Source: Halosolutus gelatinilyticus
Lineage (GTDB): Archaea > Halobacteriota > Halobacteria > Halobacteriales > Natrialbaceae
NCBI RefSeq assembly: GCF_023028105.1
Contig: NZ_CP095491.1
Location: 2,914,001 to 2,978,000 of the forward strand
Direction: 5' to 3'
DNA: 64,000 nucleotides
Numbering within the stretch: position 1 is the stretch's first letter; each line of letters starts with the position of its first letter. This document shows positions 50,404-61,130 of this stretch, in pieces. The notes under the pieces were generated by a model. It was given only the letters and a program-made list of their open reading frames with translations. It did not search any database and was not told the origin of the DNA. The position numbers were made by a program, and so were the translations under genes.

Positions 50404-51537
50404 TCACCACTCGACGAAACTGCCGTCGTTGTACCGGCGGATCGGCGTCCGCCAGTCGCTTCCCTTTCCCGCGTGTTCTCGAACCCCTTCCTCGTTTACC
50501 GCGATTCCCAATCCCGGTTCGTCCGAGAGGGAGACGCGACCGTTCTCGCTCCGAATGACGTCCACGTTGTCGACGTAAGCGTCGATGTAGCGCTCGCCCA
50601 GCGCGGGCTGCTGGACGGCGTTGGGGATGTGGTGACTGAGCTGCGTACAGGCGGCGTAGGCGATCGGACCGACAGAGCAACTGATCATCAGCGTGGCCCC
50701 GTAGGTCTCGGCCATCGAGGCGATGTTCGTAATTTCGGTGATTCCGCCGGCGTGAGAGATGTCCGGCTGTGCGATGTCCAGGCGGTGCTGTTCTAAGTGC
50801 GATCGGAACTCCCACCGCGAGTACAACCGTTCGCCGTACGCGATCGGGATGTCGTGGTACGACGACCGCTCCAGCACTCCGAGGTGCTCGGGCCGAACCG
50901 GTTCTTCGACGAACAGCGGGTCGTACTCCTGCAGTCGCGAGAGCAGCCGCGACGCCATGCTCGTCGAGATGTGTCCGTGGAGATCGATTCCGATGTCGAT
51001 CTCCCGCCCGACAGCCTCTCGAGCCTCGTCGAGGTACTCGCAGATCCTGTCGATATCGACCGTCGATTCCATCGGCGCGGTCTGATACGCCGTCAGGAGT
51101 TTGAGCGTAGTGTACCCCTCGTCGACCGCATTCGACGCCAGTTCGGAGATCTGGCCGACGCCGTCCGGAACGATCTTCTTGTGCAACGGGACGTGATCGC
51201 GAGTGCGACCCCCCAGCAGGTCGTAGATCGGCTCGTCGGAGTATTTGCCCTTGATGTCCCACAGCGCCTGGTCGATGCCGGCGATCGCCGACATGAGGAT
51301 CGGGCCGCCGCGGTAGAAGCCGCCGCGATACATCGTCTGCCAGTGATCCTCGATTCGACTCGGATCCTCGCCCAGTAGATAGCCGTCCATCAGTTCTTCG
51401 ACCGCGGCTTTGACGGTCTTGGCGCGTCCCTCGAGGATCGGTTCGCCCCATCCGACCACCCCGTCGCTGGTTTCGATCTTGAGGAAGAGCCACCGCGGGG
51501 GAACCTTGAACAGTTCGTAGTCGACGATCCGTGCCAT
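50404..51537 (-). CDS. DgoD-like enolase-superfamily protein lacking the catalytic His base
   Basis: A 377-residue paralogue of the dgoD product, highly similar in the capping domain (PPRWLFLKIE, GEDPSRIEDHWQTMYRGGFYRGGP in segments) and C-terminus (SFVEW). Metal ligands D185, E211 and E236, acid H187 and dyad D259 are kept. However, the 'APHCPLGPIA' segment is 'MISCSVGPIA', so the base His is Ser286, and the substrate loop 'YQWIGGDRP' is 'LHKKIVPDG'. It therefore cannot use the DgoD mechanism unchanged; it may act on another acid sugar, do different chemistry, or have a sensing role. A leaderless promoter (tcttaag, about 51561-51567) precedes it. It is the first gene of the minus-strand locus. 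Confidence 0.85.
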   Translation of the reverse strand: MARIVDYELFKVPPRWLFLKIETSDGVVGWGEPILEGRAKTVKAAVEELMDGYLLGEDPSRIEDHWQTMYRGGFYRGGPILMSAIAGIDQALWDIKGKYSDEPIYDLLGGRTRDHVPLHKKIVPDGVGQISELASNAVDEGYTTLKLLTAYQTAPMESTVDIDRICEYLDEAREAVGREIDIGIDLHGHISTSMASRLLSRLQEYDPLFVEEPVRPEHLGVLERSSYHDIPIAYGERLYSRWEFRSHLEQHRLDIAQPDISHAGGITEITNIASMAETYGATLMISCSVGPIAYAACTQLSHHIPNAVQQPALGERYIDAYVDNVDVIRSENGRVSLSDEPGLGIAVNEEGVREHAGKGSDWRTPIRRYNDGSFVEW

Positions 51538-51862
51538 GGCTTGTCAAACACGTTCGCCGGTCTTAAGCCTTGATACGCGTGTTCGTAGCGATAGCTCGGA
51601 TAGGGCCAGAGCCGAGTCGACGGAACTCCTGGCTGTTCGCACGAGCGCTGCCCGGTTCGGCGCCCTCGTACCGACCTCCAGTCGACGATCGAAGAGCGCG
51701 AGAGGTGTGAACGGCAATGTTGGCGTCCAGGACGGGATACCGCGGTGCGTCGGCTCGCGCCGCGACGGTTCACCGGTTGGTTCGTCTCGACGAGCGGTAC
51801 CCCGAACGGCGGCTATCGCGAGCGGGACAGTACTTTTGCTGGCGGACGCCTTACGGCCCTCC
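51538..51862. other. Divergent intergenic region
   Basis: About 325 nt between the DgoD-like gene (minus) and the CBS protein gene (plus). It holds the minus-strand promoter tcttaag near 51561. The plus frame is open here, but it codes Arg/Ser-rich sequence unlike the protein downstream, so I treat it as non-coding. Confidence 0.5.
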
Positions 51863-52669
51863 ATGGAGGTTGCGTCGGACAGGAGCAAGCCCCAGGTCGA
51901 GGAGTACATGACCCGCGACGTGGCGACGGTCTCGCCCGACGCGACCGTGGGACAGGTCGCGACCCGGATCGCAGAGAGCGACGAGCACAGCGGCTTTCCC
52001 GTCTGCGAACGCCGCCGCGTCGAGGGGTTCATCAGCGCCCGCGATCTGCTGTTGGCCGACGAGGACGACCCGATATTCAAGGTGATGACGACGGATCTGC
52101 TGGTCGCCCACCCCGAGATGAAAGTGACCGACGCGGCGCGGGTCATCCTTCGATCGGGCATCCAAAAACTGCCCGTCGTCGACGACGCGGGGAACCTCGT
52201 GGGCATCATCTCGAACGCCGACGTGATCCGCAGCCAGATCGAGCGCGCGACCCCCGAGAAGGTGGGGAAACTGATGCGGACGCTCGAACAGATCCACGAC
52301 ACCGACCTCCGACAGGAACGCCGGACCGTCCCGCTGCGGGAACTGACGCCCACGCAGGGGCGAGTCTACGCCGACGAACTCGAGGGCAGACGGTACGAAC
52401 TGGAACACGGCCTCGCCGAACCCCTCGTCGTCATCGATAACGACGGAATGCTTTTGCTCGCCGACGGCCACCACCGGGTGCTCGCCGCCGATCGACTCGG
52501 AATCGACGAGATGGACGCCTACGTGATCGTCATCGACGATGCGATCGATCTCGGGATGGCGAAGACGGCCGCGAAGGAGAACTTAGAACGGATCGACGAC
52601 ATCGACGTCGTCGACTACGCGCGCCACCCGCTGGTCCAGACGACGAAGCGGCTCCAGTCGGGCGACTGA
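51863..52669 (+). CDS. CBS-pair protein with C-terminal ParB/SerK-like domain
   Basis: A 268-residue cytosolic protein. Two CBS motifs occupy about residues 10-125 (VEEYMTRDVATVSPDAT...GFISARDLLL; VMTTDLLVAHPEMKVTDAARVIL...LVGIISNADVI), a likely adenosine-nucleotide sensor. Residues about 150-265 resemble the ParB/sulfiredoxin fold, with 'VPLRELTPTQGRVY', 'EPLVVIDNDGMLLLADGHHRVLAA' in segments. That DGHHR motif is also found in the archaeal ADP-dependent serine kinase SerK of the same fold, so a small-molecule kinase role is possible. ATG 51863 (MEVASDRSK) is chosen because the upstream part of the frame has no protein-like composition. Confidence 0.85.
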   Translation: MEVASDRSKPQVEEYMTRDVATVSPDATVGQVATRIAESDEHSGFPVCERRRVEGFISARDLLLADEDDPIFKVMTTDLLVAHPEMKVTDAARVILRSGIQKLPVVDDAGNLVGIISNADVIRSQIERATPEKVGKLMRTLEQIHDTDLRQERRTVPLRELTPTQGRVYADELEGRRYELEHGLAEPLVVIDNDGMLLLADGHHRVLAADRLGIDEMDAYVIVIDDAIDLGMAKTAAKENLERIDDIDVVDYARHPLVQTTKRLQSGD

Positions 52670-52824
52670 TCTCGTCCGCGGGGGTCGGGCGCGCAGCGGG
52701 ATGCGGGCGCCCGTCCTGCCGCACGCGTCCGCCATCGAAGGTTTTCCGTCCGATCGCGTCCGGGGACAGTCCGGGTTTCTGACCGCTGGTGAGGGTTTTC
52801 TGTGCCCGGGGAGTACCTCCGGTG

Positions 52825-53568
52825 ATGACGCCCCCTGGAGCAACCGCCGACCGCGTCCTGATCGCCGGCGCGACCGGCGGAACCGGATCCGAACTGCTCT
52901 CCGTCCTTCGGCCAACCGACCTCACCGTCCGCGCGACGTGCCGATCGTACGCGGACGTCAACACGCTCGATCGCCTCGGCGCCGACGAGGTGGCCGTCGC
53001 GGACTTCTTCGACCCGGCGGACGCCGTCGCGGCCGCCGAGGGATGCGATATCGTCTACTGCGCGCTCGGAACGCCGCCGAGTTACCGCCACACGATCGGC
53101 GGGAAACTCGTCGATCGGACCGGCGTTCTCAACCTGCTGACCGCGGCGGTGAGCGAGGACGTGACTCACTTCGTCCACACGAGCGCGATCGGCGTCGGCA
53201 ACTCGAAGCGCGGGCTTTCGTTGCCCGCGCGCCTGCTCATCCGCGGCTCGCTGCGGGCGAAACGGGACGCGGAAGCCGCGATTCGCCGGTCCGGGATCGA
53301 CTACACGATCGTTCGTCCGGGGAAACTGACGAACGACCCGCCGAGCGCCGAGTTACTCGTCGGGCAGGGCGGCGACTCGGTGACCGGCTCGATCGCCCGG
53401 ATCGACGTCGCGCGCCTCGCGGCCGCCGCGCCGTTCACGCCGGACGCGCGCAACCGAACGGTCGAGGTCGTCAGTCGCGACGGTCTCGAGGGCGCTCCCC
53501 GAAACCTCGTCGACGTCGACTGGGCGTTCGATCGCGTCCAGGCAGATCACGAACGGATGCGACTCTGA
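52825..53568 (+). CDS. NmrA-like NAD(P)-binding epimerase/dehydrogenase
   Basis: A 247-residue atypical SDR. It starts with the nucleotide-binding 'LIAGATGGTGSELL', then 'TCRSYADVNTLDRLGADEVAVADF', 'VTHFVHTSAIGVGNSKRG' and 'DAEAAIRRSGIDYTIVRPGKLT', which is the usual pattern of the NAD(P)H-binding NmrA/HSCARG group. These often act as redox sensors or in cofactor and quinone metabolism, and substrates are usually unknown. ATG 52825 is chosen as directly preceding the Rossmann strand; a longer frame starts at 52789. Confidence 0.85.
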   Translation: MTPPGATADRVLIAGATGGTGSELLSVLRPTDLTVRATCRSYADVNTLDRLGADEVAVADFFDPADAVAAAEGCDIVYCALGTPPSYRHTIGGKLVDRTGVLNLLTAAVSEDVTHFVHTSAIGVGNSKRGLSLPARLLIRGSLRAKRDAEAAIRRSGIDYTIVRPGKLTNDPPSAELLVGQGGDSVTGSIARIDVARLAAAAPFTPDARNRTVEVVSRDGLEGAPRNLVDVDWAFDRVQADHERMRL

Positions 53569-53618
53569 CACTATCTCCGTGCGTATCTCCCTCGTGACGG
53601 TCGGTGTCGGTTCCCGGA

Positions 53619-53628
53619 ATCCTTAATG
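53619..53628 (+). promoter_or_regulatory. TATA-like promoter of the mutase gene
   Basis: The element aatccttaat lies about 28 nt before the ATG at 53653 and supports that start over an in-frame codon at 53626, which would lie within the promoter. Confidence 0.5.
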
Positions 53629-53652
53629 ATCGGCGCGGCAAAAATTGCGAGT

Positions 53653-55353
53653 ATGTACGACGACGACGAGCTCGAGGCGATCCGGGAGGCCGGCGAGGAG
53701 TGGCACGAGGAGACGCTCGGTCCGGTGCTCGATCGCCACGGCGAACGACAGGACCGGTTCGCGACCGTCTCGAACGTCGAGGTCGATCGGCTCTACACGC
53801 CCGACGACGTCGCCGACCTCGACTACCTGGATGATCTCGGCTTCCCGGGCGAGGAACCGTACACTCGGGGCCCGTACCCGACGATGTACCGCGGCCGGAC
53901 GTGGACGATGCGCCAGTTCGCCGGCTTCGGGACCGCCGAGGAGACGAACGATCGCTTTCACTACCTGATCGACCAGGGTCAGACGGGCCTCTCGGTGGCG
54001 TTCGACATGCCGTCGCTGATGGGGATCGACTCCGACGACCCGATGAGCCAGGGCGAGGTCGGGAAGGAAGGCGTCGCGGTCGACACGCTGCGGGACATGG
54101 AGATCCTCTTCGGCGGGATCGACCTCGGCGAGATTTCGACCTCCTTCACGATCAACCCTTCCGCACCGGTGATCTACGCGATGTACATCGCGCTGGCCGA
54201 CCAGCAGGGCGTCCCCCGCGGGCAGATCCGGGGCACCCTCCAGAACGACATGTTCAAGGAGTTCATCGCGCAGAAGGAGTGGGTGATCCCGCCGGAGCCC
54301 TCGCTCGACCTCGTCACGGACGTCGTCGAGTTCAGCGCCGAGGAGACGCCGAAGTTCCACCCCGTCTCGATCTCGGGATACCACATCCGCGAGGCGGGCT
54401 CGACGGCGGTCCAGGAGCTCGCCTTCACGCTCGCCGACGGCTTCGGCTACGTGGAGGACGCGATCGATCGCGGGCTGGACGTCGATGAGTTCGCGCCGCG
54501 CCTGTCGTTTTTCTTCAACTGTCACAACTCCTTCTTCGAGGAGATCGCGAAGTACCGGGCGGCCAGACGGATCTACTCGCGGGTGATGGACGAGTGGTAC
54601 GACGCGGAGCGGGCCGAATCGAAACGCCTCAAGTTCCACACGCAGACCGCGGGCCAGTCGCTGACCGCCCAACAGCCGCTGAACAACATCGTCCGGGTGA
54701 CGATTCAGGCGCTGGCGGGCGTCCTCGGCGGCACCCAGTCGCTGCACACCAACAGCTTCGACGAGGCGCTCGCGCTCCCCTCGGAGAAGGCGGTTCGCGT
54801 GGCGCTTCGAACCCAGCAGATCATCGCCGAGGAATCCGGCGCGGCCGATATCGTCGATCCCATGGGCGGCTCGTTCGCGATCGAGGCGCTCACCGACGAG
54901 ACCGAGCGACGGGCGATGCGCTATATCGAGGAGATCCGCGACATGGGCGACGGCTCCGTCCGCGACGGCATCCTCGAGGGGATCGACCGGGGCTACTTCC
55001 TCCGGGAGATCCAGGAGGCCTCCTACGAGTACCAGGAGCGGGTCGAACGCGGCGAGGAGGTCGTCGTCGGCGTCAACGAGTACACGTTAGAGGAGGACAC
55101 CAGTCCCGAGATCCTCAGGGTCGACGAGACCACCGAGGAGCGACAGCTCGATCGGCTCGCCGAGGTCAAAGCCGAGCGGGACGACGACGCCGTCGCGGAC
55201 GCGCTGGAGACTCTCCGCGAGGCAGTCGATCGCGGCGAGAACGCGATGCCGGCGATCGTCGACGCGGTCAAGGTCTACGCGACGATGGGCGAGATCATGC
55301 AGGTGTTCGAGGAGGCCCACGGCGCCTACAGCGAGGAGATTGGACTGGCATGA
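53653..55353 (+). CDS. Methylmalonyl-CoA mutase, large (catalytic) subunit
   Basis: A 566-residue TIM-barrel catalytic subunit without the B12-binding domain, as usual in archaea, where a separate small subunit supplies it. Marks are '[22 protein letters not shown]' in segments, '[13 protein letters not shown]', '[12 protein letters not shown]', '[23 protein letters not shown]' in segments and '[21 protein letters not shown]' in segments. It interconverts (R)-methylmalonyl-CoA and succinyl-CoA in propionate and 3-hydroxypropionate-type metabolism. The cobalamin subunit and the epimerase are not in the window. The propionyl-CoA link suits the acetyl-CoA synthetase nearby. Confidence 0.94.
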   Translation: MYDDDELEAIREAGEEWHEETLGPVLDRHGERQDRFATVSNVEVDRLYTPDDVADLDYLDDLGFPGEEPYTRGPYPTMYRGRTWTMRQFAGFGTAEETNDRFHYLIDQGQTGLSVAFDMPSLMGIDSDDPMSQGEVGKEGVAVDTLRDMEILFGGIDLGEISTSFTINPSAPVIYAMYIALADQQGVPRGQIRGTLQNDMFKEFIAQKEWVIPPEPSLDLVTDVVEFSAEETPKFHPVSISGYHIREAGSTAVQELAFTLADGFGYVEDAIDRGLDVDEFAPRLSFFFNCHNSFFEEIAKYRAARRIYSRVMDEWYDAERAESKRLKFHTQTAGQSLTAQQPLNNIVRVTIQALAGVLGGTQSLHTNSFDEALALPSEKAVRVALRTQQIIAEESGAADIVDPMGGSFAIEALTDETERRAMRYIEEIRDMGDGSVRDGILEGIDRGYFLREIQEASYEYQERVERGEEVVVGVNEYTLEEDTSPEILRVDETTEERQLDRLAEVKAERDDDAVADALETLREAVDRGENAMPAIVDAVKVYATMGEIMQVFEEAHGAYSEEIGLA

Positions 55354-55485
55354 ATCGGGTTCGAGACCGATTCGCGGGCGAAACGGCGGGCTGAACGGAG
55401 CGGTGTCCAGCGCGTCGACCCCGGTCCCTGTTCTTCGAGGGAACGACACCCGGGCTATATCTCGTTGGTCGGGGTAGGAATCGAT

Positions 55486-55665
55486 ATGGCTCACACCCCA
55501 GAGATGCCTGAAAAGTACGTTTGTGCCGAGTGTCAGGTGGTACACGCCGGTACGGTTTCCGCGCAGTCCGACGGCGGCCACCGATACGATGCCCCCGAAG
55601 AGTGCGGCTGCTGCGGTTCCACGGAACTGATCGAGCAGGAGATGTGGCCGCACTTCAACCGGTGA
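55486..55665 (+). CDS. Small zinc-ribbon-like protein
   Basis: A 59-residue protein with CAEC near the N-terminus and CGCCG near the C-terminus, a likely Cys4 zinc site. The middle is His/Tyr/Asp-rich. Small proteins with paired CxxC motifs are abundant in haloarchaea and often act in adaptation or regulation; the function here is unknown. ATG 55486 is preferred to an in-frame start 21 nt upstream, which would fall in the likely promoter (gctatatctcg, about 55454-55464). Confidence 0.65.
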   Translation: MAHTPEMPEKYVCAECQVVHAGTVSAQSDGGHRYDAPEECGCCGSTELIEQEMWPHFNR

Positions 55666-56099
55666 CCGAGCCCACAGAGCAGTGCGGGGCGAGAAGCGCT
55701 GGGTATTGGAAGCTAGAGGCTCCATCGATACGCGACCGCCAATACTCGTAAACGACGTGATCGTCCTCGGGACGAGCCAGGGTGTCGTCGTACTCGAGTG
55801 GCTGCTACCAATTAATTGATGCGTATGCGTCCGCGTGCCGGAGACCTCACTCACTGTTACGCGAAACGCCTATAGAGTTCTCTGTACGCGTTTTGCGGCA
55901 GTCATCCCGCGGTAGCCGTTCAGCACGATTGGACCGAAGCGTGACAAAACTCGGCTTACGCATATTCTCACTGATCGGTCCACTCCTACCCGTGCGCCTT
56001 TTCGCGGATCGGCGTGGATTCGGAGAAACGAAAACCGCCAGACGTGGGTGCGATCGATGGGAACGTTTATCTCGGTCATGATCGAGGATATCACTAGAC
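55666..56099. other. Intergenic upstream of acs
   Basis: No supported gene in about 430 nt. A TATA-like element (acgtttatctc, about 56063-56073) lies about 30 nt before the acs ATG. A small A/T-rich patch with ttaattaa-like sequence (about 55809-55820) has no evident role. Confidence 0.5.
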
Positions 56100-58091
<1,992 letters not shown>

Positions 58092-58151
58092 CGACTCGTC
58101 GCGGTCGAGGGTCGATCGTCGGGCGCCGTCGCGTGCGATCGCCGGATCGCA

Positions 58152-58472
58152 CTACGCCGCGTTTTCGTCGAACCGAGCGACCAGCCGCAGGAGAAGCACG
58201 ACCGCCCCGGTCGCGATCCCGACGGTGACGGCCCCGTAGAGGGCGAACGCCGCCGGCGACACCGGAACGGTGATTCCCAGAAGGACGGTCTCCTCGACGC
58301 CGGTCCGCGCGGGAAGGACACGACCGAGAACGGCCCCGAAGGCGGCGGTGACGGCGACGAGTACGAGGCCGAAGGCGACGACGACCCGCGAGCCCACCAC
58401 GGTCCGGCGATCGTCACGATCCTCCTCGGTCCGCGCGGTCGATCGCCCGCTATCGTCGGTTCGATCGGTCAT
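58152..58472 (-). CDS. Two-TM hypothetical membrane protein (DUF7520-like)
   Basis: A 106-residue protein. A charged N-terminus of about 25 residues (DRTDDSGRSTARTEED) precedes two hydrophobic helices (about 28-50 and 70-95). It resembles small haloarchaeal proteins annotated as 'cox cluster' members (DUF7520, from memory), usually found near terminal oxidase genes. No oxidase subunits lie in this window. Function unknown. Confidence 0.65.
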   Translation of the reverse strand: MTDRTDDSGRSTARTEEDRDDRRTVVGSRVVVAFGLVLVAVTAAFGAVLGRVLPARTGVEETVLLGITVPVSPAAFALYGAVTVGIATGAVVLLLRLVARFDENAA

Positions 58473-58534
58473 CGCGATCGATGGATCACGGCGCGTGCCA
58501 TAGGTTTTAGTTACAGTTCGGTGACGACCCCGAC

Positions 58535-58621
58535 ATGGACGAGAAAGAACTCTTCGGGCTGGTGCTCGCGGGGATCGCGCTCCTGATGGCCGTGACGGGG
58601 TTCGTTCTCATCGTGACCTGA
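58535..58621 (+). CDS. 28-residue single-TM protein
   Basis: ATG 58535 starts MDEKELFGLVL, followed by one hydrophobic helix, ending FVLIVT before TGA. The acidic head and single helix resemble tiny membrane proteins that accompany oxidase-type clusters in haloarchaea. It is divergent from the 58152 gene, and its upstream 'taggttttagtt' (about 58500-58511) could be a TATA element. Easily missed because of its size. Confidence 0.55.
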   Translation: MDEKELFGLVLAGIALLMAVTGFVLIVT

Positions 58622-58643
58622 CGGACCGGTTCGATCGCGCGGT

Positions 58644-58955
58644 TCACTCTGAATCGGGCCCCTCCGTTCCGTCGTCGTCGGTCGGCTCCGTCCCACCTTG
58701 GACGTGTATCGACGAGACCGTGTCGTGGTGCGTCCGCGGGTCGCTCTCGATCACCCGCGCGGCCAGGAAGGTCACGGCCGCGAGCGTGACCGCGACCGAC
58801 AGGAGGATCGCGAACTGGATGCCGGATTCGAGGGGTTCGAACCCCCACGGGTTGAACAGGGCGAACGCAGCGGTAAAGAACAGGACGATCGCCAGCGGAA
58901 TGGCGTTGACGGCGAGGTCGAGCGTGAGTTCGGTGTCGAATGCGCGTCGGCTCAT
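58644..58955 (-). CDS. DUF6684-like membrane protein (cox-cluster type)
   Basis: A 103-residue protein: a short N-terminus, two helices (about 15-33 and 44-66, with 'FNPWGFEPLESGIQFAILLS' in between) and a highly acidic tail (TEPTDDDGTEGPDSE). It matches my memory of DUF6684, a haloarchaeal family found in cytochrome oxidase neighbourhoods. It is convergent with the 28-residue gene. Its role is unknown; it may help oxidase assembly. Confidence 0.7.
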   Translation of the reverse strand: MSRRAFDTELTLDLAVNAIPLAIVLFFTAAFALFNPWGFEPLESGIQFAILLSVAVTLAAVTFLAARVIESDPRTHHDTVSSIHVQGGTEPTDDDGTEGPDSE

Positions 58956-58998
58956 GATCGTGTTTCGAGCGTGTCTGTTGCGGTGGGTCGGTCGTACG

Positions 58999-59379
58999 TT
59001 AGCGTCTGTCCCTGCCGATCGCGGCGCCGAGGATCGACACGACGCCGGCGACGGCGATCGCGAGCCCGCGAGTCGAGAGGCCGACGAGCCCCTCGGCTCC
59101 GGCGATCGTCACCAGGTCGGTGCCGACGGCGAGCAGGGCTGCTCCGACCGCGACGAAGATCGCGCCGAGACCGGCGACGATCGGCCACGGGCTCGAGACG
59201 CGTCCCGATTCGGTGACGAAGCCGGCGACGCTCCCGGCGAATAGCACGAGGCCGCCGACGGCGACCGGAACGAGGTCGATGACGATGCCGACCTCCGAGA
59301 AGACGAGGCCGAGCGCGAGCAGGATCGGCCACGGGCTCGTCCTCGTCGGTCGATCGGCGCGGGTCGAGTGATCGGCCAT
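58999..59379 (-). CDS. DUF7541-like four-TM membrane protein
   Basis: A 126-residue, mostly hydrophobic protein with four helices in two similar halves (WPILLALGLVFSEVGIVIDL and WPIVAGLGAIFVAVGAALLA), suggesting internal duplication. It resembles haloarchaeal cox-cluster proteins (DUF7541, from memory). ATG 59379 (MADHSTRAD) is preferred to a codon 6 nt upstream. It lies 43 nt ahead of the DUF6684-like gene and is probably cotranscribed with it. Confidence 0.65.
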   Translation of the reverse strand: MADHSTRADRPTRTSPWPILLALGLVFSEVGIVIDLVPVAVGGLVLFAGSVAGFVTESGRVSSPWPIVAGLGAIFVAVGAALLAVGTDLVTIAGAEGLVGLSTRGLAIAVAGVVSILGAAIGRDRR

Positions 59380-59476
59380 ACCCACCCTACGACGCGACCC
59401 GTGTAGTAACTGGTCCTACGAGTAGCGAACGAGAACAGACACGACAGCTGATAGGTTCGATCGGAGCGGATCGCGG

Positions 59477-60541
59477 TCACTCATCGCGATCGATGACGAA
59501 CTCGGTGAACTCGCGGAGTTCGCGTTCGACCGCCGGATCGACGTCGATGCCGTCGATCGCCTCGCGGGCGTCCGCGGCCAGGTCGAGCGCGCGGTCGCGG
59601 GCGTAGGAGAGACTGCCGGCATCTTCGATGATCGAGAGCGCCTCGAGGATCTCCTCGTCGGTGTTGATGTCGGTCTCGAGAATCGTTTCGAGCCGGTGTG
59701 CCGTCTGGGGATCGCTCTGCTCGATCGCGTGGATGACGAGCAGGGTCTTTTTCCCCTCGCGGATGTCGTTTCCGAACTCCTTGCCGAACTCGCCCGCGCG
59801 GCCGAGGGAGTTCTCCACGTCGAGGATGTCGTCGCCGATCTGGAAGGCGACCGACGTCAGTTCCGCGTACCGCGCGACGGCCGCCTCGACGTCGGCGGGC
59901 CGGTCGGTGATGATCGCGGCCAGTCGCGCCACGATGCGGCCCAGGCAGCCGGTCTTGCACGCGCACATTTCGAGGTACTCCGCGGGCGTGATCCGGACCT
60001 CGCGTTCGTTGTGCCAGCAGATGTCCATCCCCTGTCCGAGGTGGGTCCGGTTGAGTTCGTACATCAGCATCTCGTAGGCCGCCAGCCGCCGCTCTGCCGG
60101 GAGTTCCGCCGGGTTCTCCGTCAGGATCTTCAGCGGCAGGAAGTACATCGCGTTCCCCGCGTTCAGCGCGACGTCCTCGCCGTAGATGTGGTGCAACGCC
60201 GGTTCGCCGCGGCGCATCGACGCCTCGTCCTCGACGTCGTCGACGATGATCGTCCCGTTGTGGAGGATCTCCGGAATACAGGCGTAGGGCAGGTACTCCG
60301 AGGGATCGTCGCCGAACGCGTCGACAAAGACGAGAAAGAGCACCGCGCGCCAGCGTTTTCCGCCCCGATCGAGCAGGTCCCAGAGCGGGTCCGACAGCGC
60401 GCGCTGAATCCCGTCCGGGTCGTACTCGTAGGTCGGGTCGCCGAAGAACGATTCGAGATAGTCAGTGTCGATCTCCCGTGGGACGAGGTCGGCGATCGCC
60501 TCGTCGATGGCCGGCCGCCACTCGGCAAGCGTCTCCCGCAT
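59477..60541 (-). CDS. Polyprenyl (geranylgeranyl-type) diphosphate synthase
   Basis: A 354-residue trans-isoprenyl diphosphate synthase. The first Asp-rich motif is DDVED (101-105, in IIVDDVEDEASMRRG) and the second is GDDILD; 'GGKRWRAVLF' binds the homoallylic substrate. It condenses IPP with an allylic diphosphate for archaeal lipids, quinones or carotenoids. The residue five before the first motif is a small/polar Asn-Gly region rather than an aromatic, which would allow a long chain, but product length needs assay. ATG 60541 is chosen as the start of the conserved fold. It is divergent from the MTH865-like gene. Confidence 0.9.
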   Translation of the reverse strand: MRETLAEWRPAIDEAIADLVPREIDTDYLESFFGDPTYEYDPDGIQRALSDPLWDLLDRGGKRWRAVLFLVFVDAFGDDPSEYLPYACIPEILHNGTIIVDDVEDEASMRRGEPALHHIYGEDVALNAGNAMYFLPLKILTENPAELPAERRLAAYEMLMYELNRTHLGQGMDICWHNEREVRITPAEYLEMCACKTGCLGRIVARLAAIITDRPADVEAAVARYAELTSVAFQIGDDILDVENSLGRAGEFGKEFGNDIREGKKTLLVIHAIEQSDPQTAHRLETILETDINTDEEILEALSIIEDAGSLSYARDRALDLAADAREAIDGIDVDPAVERELREFTEFVIDRDE

Positions 60542-60621
60542 ATCCCCCCAGAGACAGAGCGGACTCAAAAAGATTCAGTTATTCGTGTGCAAACGACGAT
60601 TGGATTTATACGGGTTTCAGA

Positions 60622-60631
60622 ATCCTTATTC
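60622..60631 (+). promoter_or_regulatory. TATA-like promoter of the MTH865-like gene
   Basis: The element atccttattc lies about 28 nt upstream of the ATG at 60655, fitting a leaderless transcript and confirming the short protein rather than a longer open frame from 60478. Confidence 0.5.
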
Positions 60632-60654
60632 TGACGGCTCCGGGATGGAGACGT

Positions 60655-60909
60655 ATGGCAGACGAAGCCGAACTTCGCGAGCAACTCGTCGAGGCGTTCG
60701 AAGGCGCGGACTACCCCGTCAGTAACCAGATGGACCTCGTTCCGGCCCTGCCCAACGGGCCGGCGACGTCGTTCGAGTCCGGCGATCTCAGCTTCACCGC
60801 GATGGAGTTGGGGACCACGGCCTCGAGCCACCAGGACTTCCCCTACGAGGACGTCGACACCCTCGTCGACGACGTCATCGAGGGGCTGAAAGCCGAAGGC
60901 GAACTGTAG
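60655..60909 (+). CDS. MTH865-family small acidic protein
   Basis: An 84-residue protein matching the MTH865 family: 'LREQLVEAFEGADYPV', 'LVPALPNGPATSFESGDLSFTAMEL' in segments, 'DFPYEDVDTLVDDVIEGL'. The family has an EF-hand-like fold without a settled function and is widespread in euryarchaea. Length is normal. It is monocistronic. Confidence 0.85.
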   Translation: MADEAELREQLVEAFEGADYPVSNQMDLVPALPNGPATSFESGDLSFTAMELGTTASSHQDFPYEDVDTLVDDVIEGLKAEGEL

Positions 60910-61130
60910 CCGGTTCGACGACGATACTCGATTCGACTGTCGCGACCGGATCGGCGACTGTACCCGATCCGGCGCATCACCCGGCGACAGCTCACGTCGG
61001 AATCACGGGAACGGAGTGGCCTAGCCTCGCTACCGGACGTTCTTTTTCTGTTCGATCGCCGGCCGGGCATCGACCGTTCCGATCGGCCGGATTCCGAAGG
61101 GTTACACCGCCGTGCGTCCACACCTCTGGC

